A stretch of 64,000 bases of DNA, from the NCBI GenBank assembly GCA_013360465.1, contig JABWBO010000014.1:1-64000 (forward strand). Reading direction: 5' to 3'. Below are positions 61,570 to 64,000 of the stretch, piece after piece (positions within the stretch are counted from its first letter, which is position 1; every line of letters starts with the position of its first letter). The stretch is from Anaerolineae bacterium. GTDB lineage: Bacteria > Chloroflexota > Anaerolineae > Aggregatilineales > Phototrophicaceae. Both the position numbers and the translations under genes were made by a program. The notes below the pieces were generated by a model, which was not told the origin of the DNA, searched no databases, and worked only from the letters and a program-made list of their open reading frames with translations.

Positions 61570-61585
61570 TGTAACGAAGATTACA
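61570..61585. promoter_or_regulatory. Short inverted repeat upstream of the PAS-ATPase gene
   Basis: TGTAACGAAGATTACA has 5-bp arms TGTAA/TTACA with a 6-base centre, at 61570-61585, about 45 bp before the gene start. It could be an operator. No matching second copy was seen. Confidence 0.25.
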
Positions 61586-61625
61586 GCATAGTGGTTGTCA
61601 GGTTTTCTATACCGAAGGCGTGATG

Positions 61626-61663
61626 TGCGGCGGGGCGACCTGAAGCGAGGTCGCCCCGCCGCA
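61626..61663 (-). terminator. 16-bp perfect hairpin after lysS
   Basis: TGCGGCGGGGCGACCT (61626-61641) pairs perfectly with AGGTCGCCCCGCCGCA (61648-61663), 9 bp from the lysS stop. There is no T run on the minus strand. Confidence 0.6.
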
Positions 61664-61671
61664 TCCGGGTC

Positions 61672-63210
61672 TCAGTCCAGTTTTCGCAGATGGGGGTACA
61701 GCAGCACATCGCGGATGCTGCGCTGATCGGTGAGCAGCATGACCAGGCGGTCTACGCCCATGCCGAAACCGCCGTTGGGCGGCATACCGTAGCGCATCGC
61801 CCGCAGATAATCTTCGTCGAGCGGCGCGGCATCGTCATCATCGGGGCGAAACGTCCGCGCCATCTCCAGGAAACGCGCTTCCTGGTCGCGCGGATCATTC
61901 AGTTCGGTGAAGGCGTTGCCCATCTCCATGCCGTTGATGTAGAACTCAAAGCGTTCGACATGGACGTCGTCGTAGGTGACGCGCTTGGCAAAGGGCGAAA
62001 TGTCGCGCGGGTAATCGAGTACGATGGTCGGCTGAATCAGGTTCGGCTCGACGTACGTGCCCAGCAGATGTTCGACCAGCTTCCCCCAGGTCTGCCCTGG
62101 TTTCAGCTCACCGCCCATTTCCAGGATGCGCGCCTCCAGCGACGCGGCATCCGGGTAATCCATGTAGTCGATGCCGGCATACTGCCTGATGCTCTCGCGG
62201 ACGGTCAGGCGCTTCCAGGGCGGCGTCAGGTCGATCTGCTGTCCCTGGTAGGTGATCACCGTTCCCCCGGTCACCTCCTGAGCCGCCGACGAGACCATCT
62301 GCTCGGTCAGGTGCATGACGCCCTCGTAGTCGATGTACGCCTTGTAGAACTCCAGCATGGTGAACTCGGTATTGTGCTTGAAGCTCACCCCTTCGTTGCG
62401 GAAGTCCCGCCCAATCTCGTAGACGGCGTCATAGCCGCCGACCAGCAGGCGCTTGAGATACAGCTCGAAGCTGATGCGCAGGTAGAGGTCCTGATCGAGC
62501 TGATTGTGATGCGTGATGAAAGGTCGCGCCGCCGCGCCGCCGTAGAGGGGCTGCAAGATCGGCGTCTCAACTTCCAGGAAGCCCCGCGAATCGAAGAACT
62601 GCCGCAGGGCGCGAATCGCCTTAGCGCGGGCGATGAAGACATCGCGCACGTCGCGGTTGACGGCAAGATCGGCATAGCGCTGGCGGTAGCGGGCTTCGAC
62701 ATCGCTGAATTCGCCGTATTCGACACTCGTGCCGTCGTCCAGCACCCGCTGCTTGATGACCGGCAGCGGGCTGAGCGACTTGCTCAGCAGCGTCAGCGCA
62801 CTCACCCGCACGCTGACTTCGCCCGCCTGAGTGCGCATCATCGTGCCGGTCGCCTGGACGAAGTCGTCCACCTCGATCAGCTTATCCTGTGCCAGCGCAT
62901 AGACCGCCGGGTCCATATCGTTGATGCGCAGGAAAAGCTGCAAGCGTCCGCTCTCGTCCTCGATGTGCATGAACGCGACTTTGCCCTTGATGTTCTGCCG
63001 GCGCACCCGTCCGACGACCGTGACAGGGACCGGCGCCGCCGACAAGTCATGATCAGGGTTGGCGGCGGCGTAGGCTTCGTATGCCTCAACCGCCTCGGCG
63101 CAGCGGTGAGATCGTTCAACGCGCGTAGGATAGGCTTGCACCCCGCGCGATTCCAGTTCACTCAGTTTTTCCAGGCGTTCCAGTTCCAGCTTGTTGGGCT
63201 GCCAGGTCAT
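61672..63210 (-). CDS. lysS: Lysyl-tRNA synthetase, class II
   Basis: A 512-residue enzyme starting at ATG 63210, one base after the greA stop. The N-terminal OB-fold (about 55-160) holds [20 protein letters not shown]. The class II core has [20 protein letters not shown] (motif 2) and [17 protein letters not shown] (motif 3). [11 protein letters not shown]-type residues are present as [20 protein letters not shown]. All catalytic motifs are intact. Coupling to greA is by the one-base spacing, and both follow one promoter at 63.83 kb. A 16-bp hairpin lies just after the stop. Confidence 0.98.
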   Translation of the reverse strand: MTWQPNKLELERLEKLSELESRGVQAYPTRVERSHRCAEAVEAYEAYAAANPDHDLSAAPVPVTVVGRVRRQNIKGKVAFMHIEDESGRLQLFLRINDMDPAVYALAQDKLIEVDDFVQATGTMMRTQAGEVSVRVSALTLLSKSLSPLPVIKQRVLDDGTSVEYGEFSDVEARYRQRYADLAVNRDVRDVFIARAKAIRALRQFFDSRGFLEVETPILQPLYGGAAARPFITHHNQLDQDLYLRISFELYLKRLLVGGYDAVYEIGRDFRNEGVSFKHNTEFTMLEFYKAYIDYEGVMHLTEQMVSSAAQEVTGGTVITYQGQQIDLTPPWKRLTVRESIRQYAGIDYMDYPDAASLEARILEMGGELKPGQTWGKLVEHLLGTYVEPNLIQPTIVLDYPRDISPFAKRVTYDDVHVERFEFYINGMEMGNAFTELNDPRDQEARFLEMARTFRPDDDDAAPLDEDYLRAMRYGMPPNGGFGMGVDRLVMLLTDQRSIRDVLLYPHLRKLD

Positions 63211-63211
63211 C

Positions 63212-63691
63212 TCAGGCAATCGCCTTGATGAGGAAGATGATCTCCCCTGCCGGCGCGTGGACGGTCACTTTATCGCCGACCTTCGCACCCAGCATCGCCT
63301 TGCCCAGCGGGCTTTCGACGGAGATCTTTCCGGCATCGGGGTTGGCTTCCGCCGAGCCGACCAGGTGATAGACTTCTTTCTCTTTGGATCCCTGCTCGAC
63401 AACCGTGACCTTCGCCCCCAGGATGACGCTCTCTTTTTTGCCCTTGGCGGCAGGTTCGATGATCTGAGCGCTGCGCAGGATCGTCTCCAGGCGTTGAATC
63501 TCGCCTTCGACAAACGCCTGTTCGTTCTTGGCGTCTTCATACTCCGCGTTCTCGCTCAGGTCGCCGCCTTCTTCCATTGCGAGACGCAGTCGCTCAGCCA
63601 CCTGGGGACGGCGCTCATCGGTGAGTTCTTTGAGGCGAGCCTCGAGCGTTTTCATCCCTTCCGGGGTGAGATACTGGGTTTGCTGCGTCAT
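63212..63691 (-). CDS. greA: Transcription elongation factor GreA
   Basis: A 159-residue factor starting at ATG 63691 with GAGGA six bases upstream. The N-terminal coiled coil (LTPEGMKTLEARLKELTDER, then LRLAMEEGGDLSENAEYEDA) carries the acidic tip DLSENAEYE that enters the RNA polymerase channel and triggers cleavage of backtracked RNA. The C-terminal FKBP-like domain has YHLVGSAEANPDAGKISVES and SPLGKAMLGAKVGDKVTVHA. An upstream in-frame TTG exists but has no ribosome site. The 130-nt leader is structured and includes a Met-Arg minigene. lysS follows with one base between the genes. Confidence 0.97.
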   Translation of the reverse strand: MTQQTQYLTPEGMKTLEARLKELTDERRPQVAERLRLAMEEGGDLSENAEYEDAKNEQAFVEGEIQRLETILRSAQIIEPAAKGKKESVILGAKVTVVEQGSKEKEVYHLVGSAEANPDAGKISVESPLGKAMLGAKVGDKVTVHAPAGEIIFLIKAIA

Positions 63692-63719
63692 GATAATCCT
63701 CAACTCTGAAGAGAAGAGC

Positions 63720-63739
63720 AAAAAAGCGCTTCTCAGCGC
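63720..63739 (-). promoter_or_regulatory. Terminator-like hairpin in the greA leader
   Basis: On the minus strand GCGCT (63739-63735) and AGCGC (63730-63726) form a 5-bp stem with a GAGA tetraloop, directly followed by TTTTTT (63725-63720). The short stem suggests a partial attenuator. It lies downstream of the greA promoter. Confidence 0.55.
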
Positions 63740-63751
63740 ATTTCGTCTCCT
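63733..63751 (-). other. Met-Arg-stop minigene in the greA leader
   Basis: AGGAG (63751-63747), five spacer bases, then ATG CGC TGA (63741-63733) read on the minus strand. The ribosome site is better placed than that of many genes here. The stop codon is part of the terminator-like hairpin, so a ribosome on the minigene would block the hairpin. Confidence 0.45.
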
Positions 63752-63785
63752 GTACAAATGTACAAAGACACAGCAATTTGCTGTG
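63751..63785. promoter_or_regulatory. Two adjacent palindromes in the greA leader
   Basis: TGTACA-AA-TGTACA at 63751-63764 and CACAGCAA-T-TTGCTGTG at 63769-63785. Both are perfect inverted repeats. They lie in the leader about 40-70 bases after the predicted transcription start, so they could be DNA operators or RNA stems. Confidence 0.5.
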
Positions 63786-63828
63786 CCTGGTTTGGAACGC
63801 GCTGGCGCTCCGGTTGTTTATAACCTGA

Positions 63829-63857
63829 ATTATACCAGAGCAAATAGGGACTGTAAA
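63829..63857 (-). promoter_or_regulatory. Promoter of greA-lysS
   Basis: On the minus strand TTTACA (63857-63852) and a perfect TATAAT (63834-63829) are separated by exactly 17 bp. Transcription should start near 63822, giving a leader of about 130 nt. Confidence 0.8.
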
Positions 63858-63932
63858 GCAAGCACAACGCCCAGAAACGCTTGTATAACTCGCTCAAACT
63901 GCCGCGAATCACGGGGAGATTGAGGATTTGGT

Positions 63933-64000
63933 TCACGCCTTGCCGCCGATGGCGAAAGCGACCTTGATCCCGTGCGGCGCGTCTGCTAGACTTCCTTCTT
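63933..64000 (-). CDS. C-terminal fragment of a gene running off the right edge
   Basis: A reading frame open from the right edge to TGA 63935-63933, with 22 codons ending in HGIKVAFAIGGKA. The composition fits a real protein tail in a high-GC genome. It is too short for any family assignment. It lies on the same strand as greA, upstream of the greA promoter; no terminator separates them. Confidence 0.35.
   Translation of the reverse strand, partial: EGSLADAPHGIKVAFAIGGKA

Noticed and set aside
61690-63228. A 512-codon open frame antisense to lysS
   Set aside because: lysS motifs are complete on the other strand; the long antisense frame is a composition effect.
63692-63757. A longer N-terminus for greA from an upstream in-frame TTG
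   Set aside because: ATG 63691 has GAGGA at the right distance and gives the normal 159-residue length; the upstream start would place the hairpin inside the coding region.
63733-63936. A 67-codon frame covering the greA promoter
   Set aside because: It spans the TTTACA/TATAAT promoter and only its last two codons (the minigene) have a ribosome site.

Overview
The window is 64 kb of GC-rich bacterial chromosome, densely packed with housekeeping and transport genes. There are no rRNA genes, CRISPR arrays, transposases or phage genes. The gene set suggests a member of the Chloroflexota (Anaerolineae-like). It combines RNase Y, RecX, GreA, a DUF951 protein, BMP-family nucleoside-type transport, a decaprenyl-phosphate phosphoribosyltransferase-like UbiA protein, a processive-type glycolipid glycosyltransferase and many GAF/PAS histidine kinases, and it shows no outer-membrane assembly genes. 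This assignment is inference from gene content; no marker gene was compared.

Layout. 1-5200: minus-strand cell-surface genes (GT9 and GT4 glycosyltransferases, an acidic membrane protein, a PIG-V-like mannosyltransferase, an MBL hydrolase), interrupted by a tRNA-Cys unit and a small zinc-ribbon gene. 5300-7830: TetR regulator with an ABC-2 exporter. 8037-11425: an orphan BMP binding protein, convergent with rny and recX. 11500-18080: an SDR protein, a winged-helix protein, a nucleotide-sugar dehydrogenase, a PDZ-only secreted protein, a TyrA-like dehydrogenase, an HD protein and a site-2 protease. 18168-23262: DUF951, a glycolipid glycosyltransferase and a sugar ABC importer. 23310-32073: a DUF692-like protein divergent from a tightly packed operon of about eight genes (sirtuin, beta-propeller-like protein, endonuclease III, three histidine-kinase-like proteins, CDP-alcohol phosphatidyltransferase, lgt). 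32311-38876: an ABC exporter whose permease is fused to a SpoIIM-like domain, an MBL protein, lon, and an orphan receiver. 38877-39219: two MITE-like elements. 39218-44346: an ion channel, an acyl-CoA dehydrogenase, a TPR protein, a GH13 enzyme and a cupin. 44406-53046: one minus-strand operon joining a BMP-type ABC importer to a FAD plus Fe-S/Mo hydroxylase, read as uptake and oxidation of purines or a related heterocycle. 53238-58505: an L,D-transpeptidase, a candidate small RNA, an S9 peptidase and the UbiA-family enzyme. 58587-63691: serS, a 58-residue membrane protein, a PAS-ATPase, lysS and greA. The greA leader is unusually structured. A further gene enters at the right edge.

The strongest leads outside ordinary genes are three. 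The greA leader has a clear promoter, two palindromes, and a Met-Arg-stop minigene overlapping a terminator-like hairpin. A roughly 100-nt transcription unit near 55.4 kb has a near-consensus promoter, a 10-bp stem and an intrinsic terminator. A pair of MITE-like elements has one end forming the 3' end of the ion channel gene. No clearly novel multi-gene system was found. The SpoIIM-exporter fusion and the three-kinase operon are the most unusual coding arrangements.
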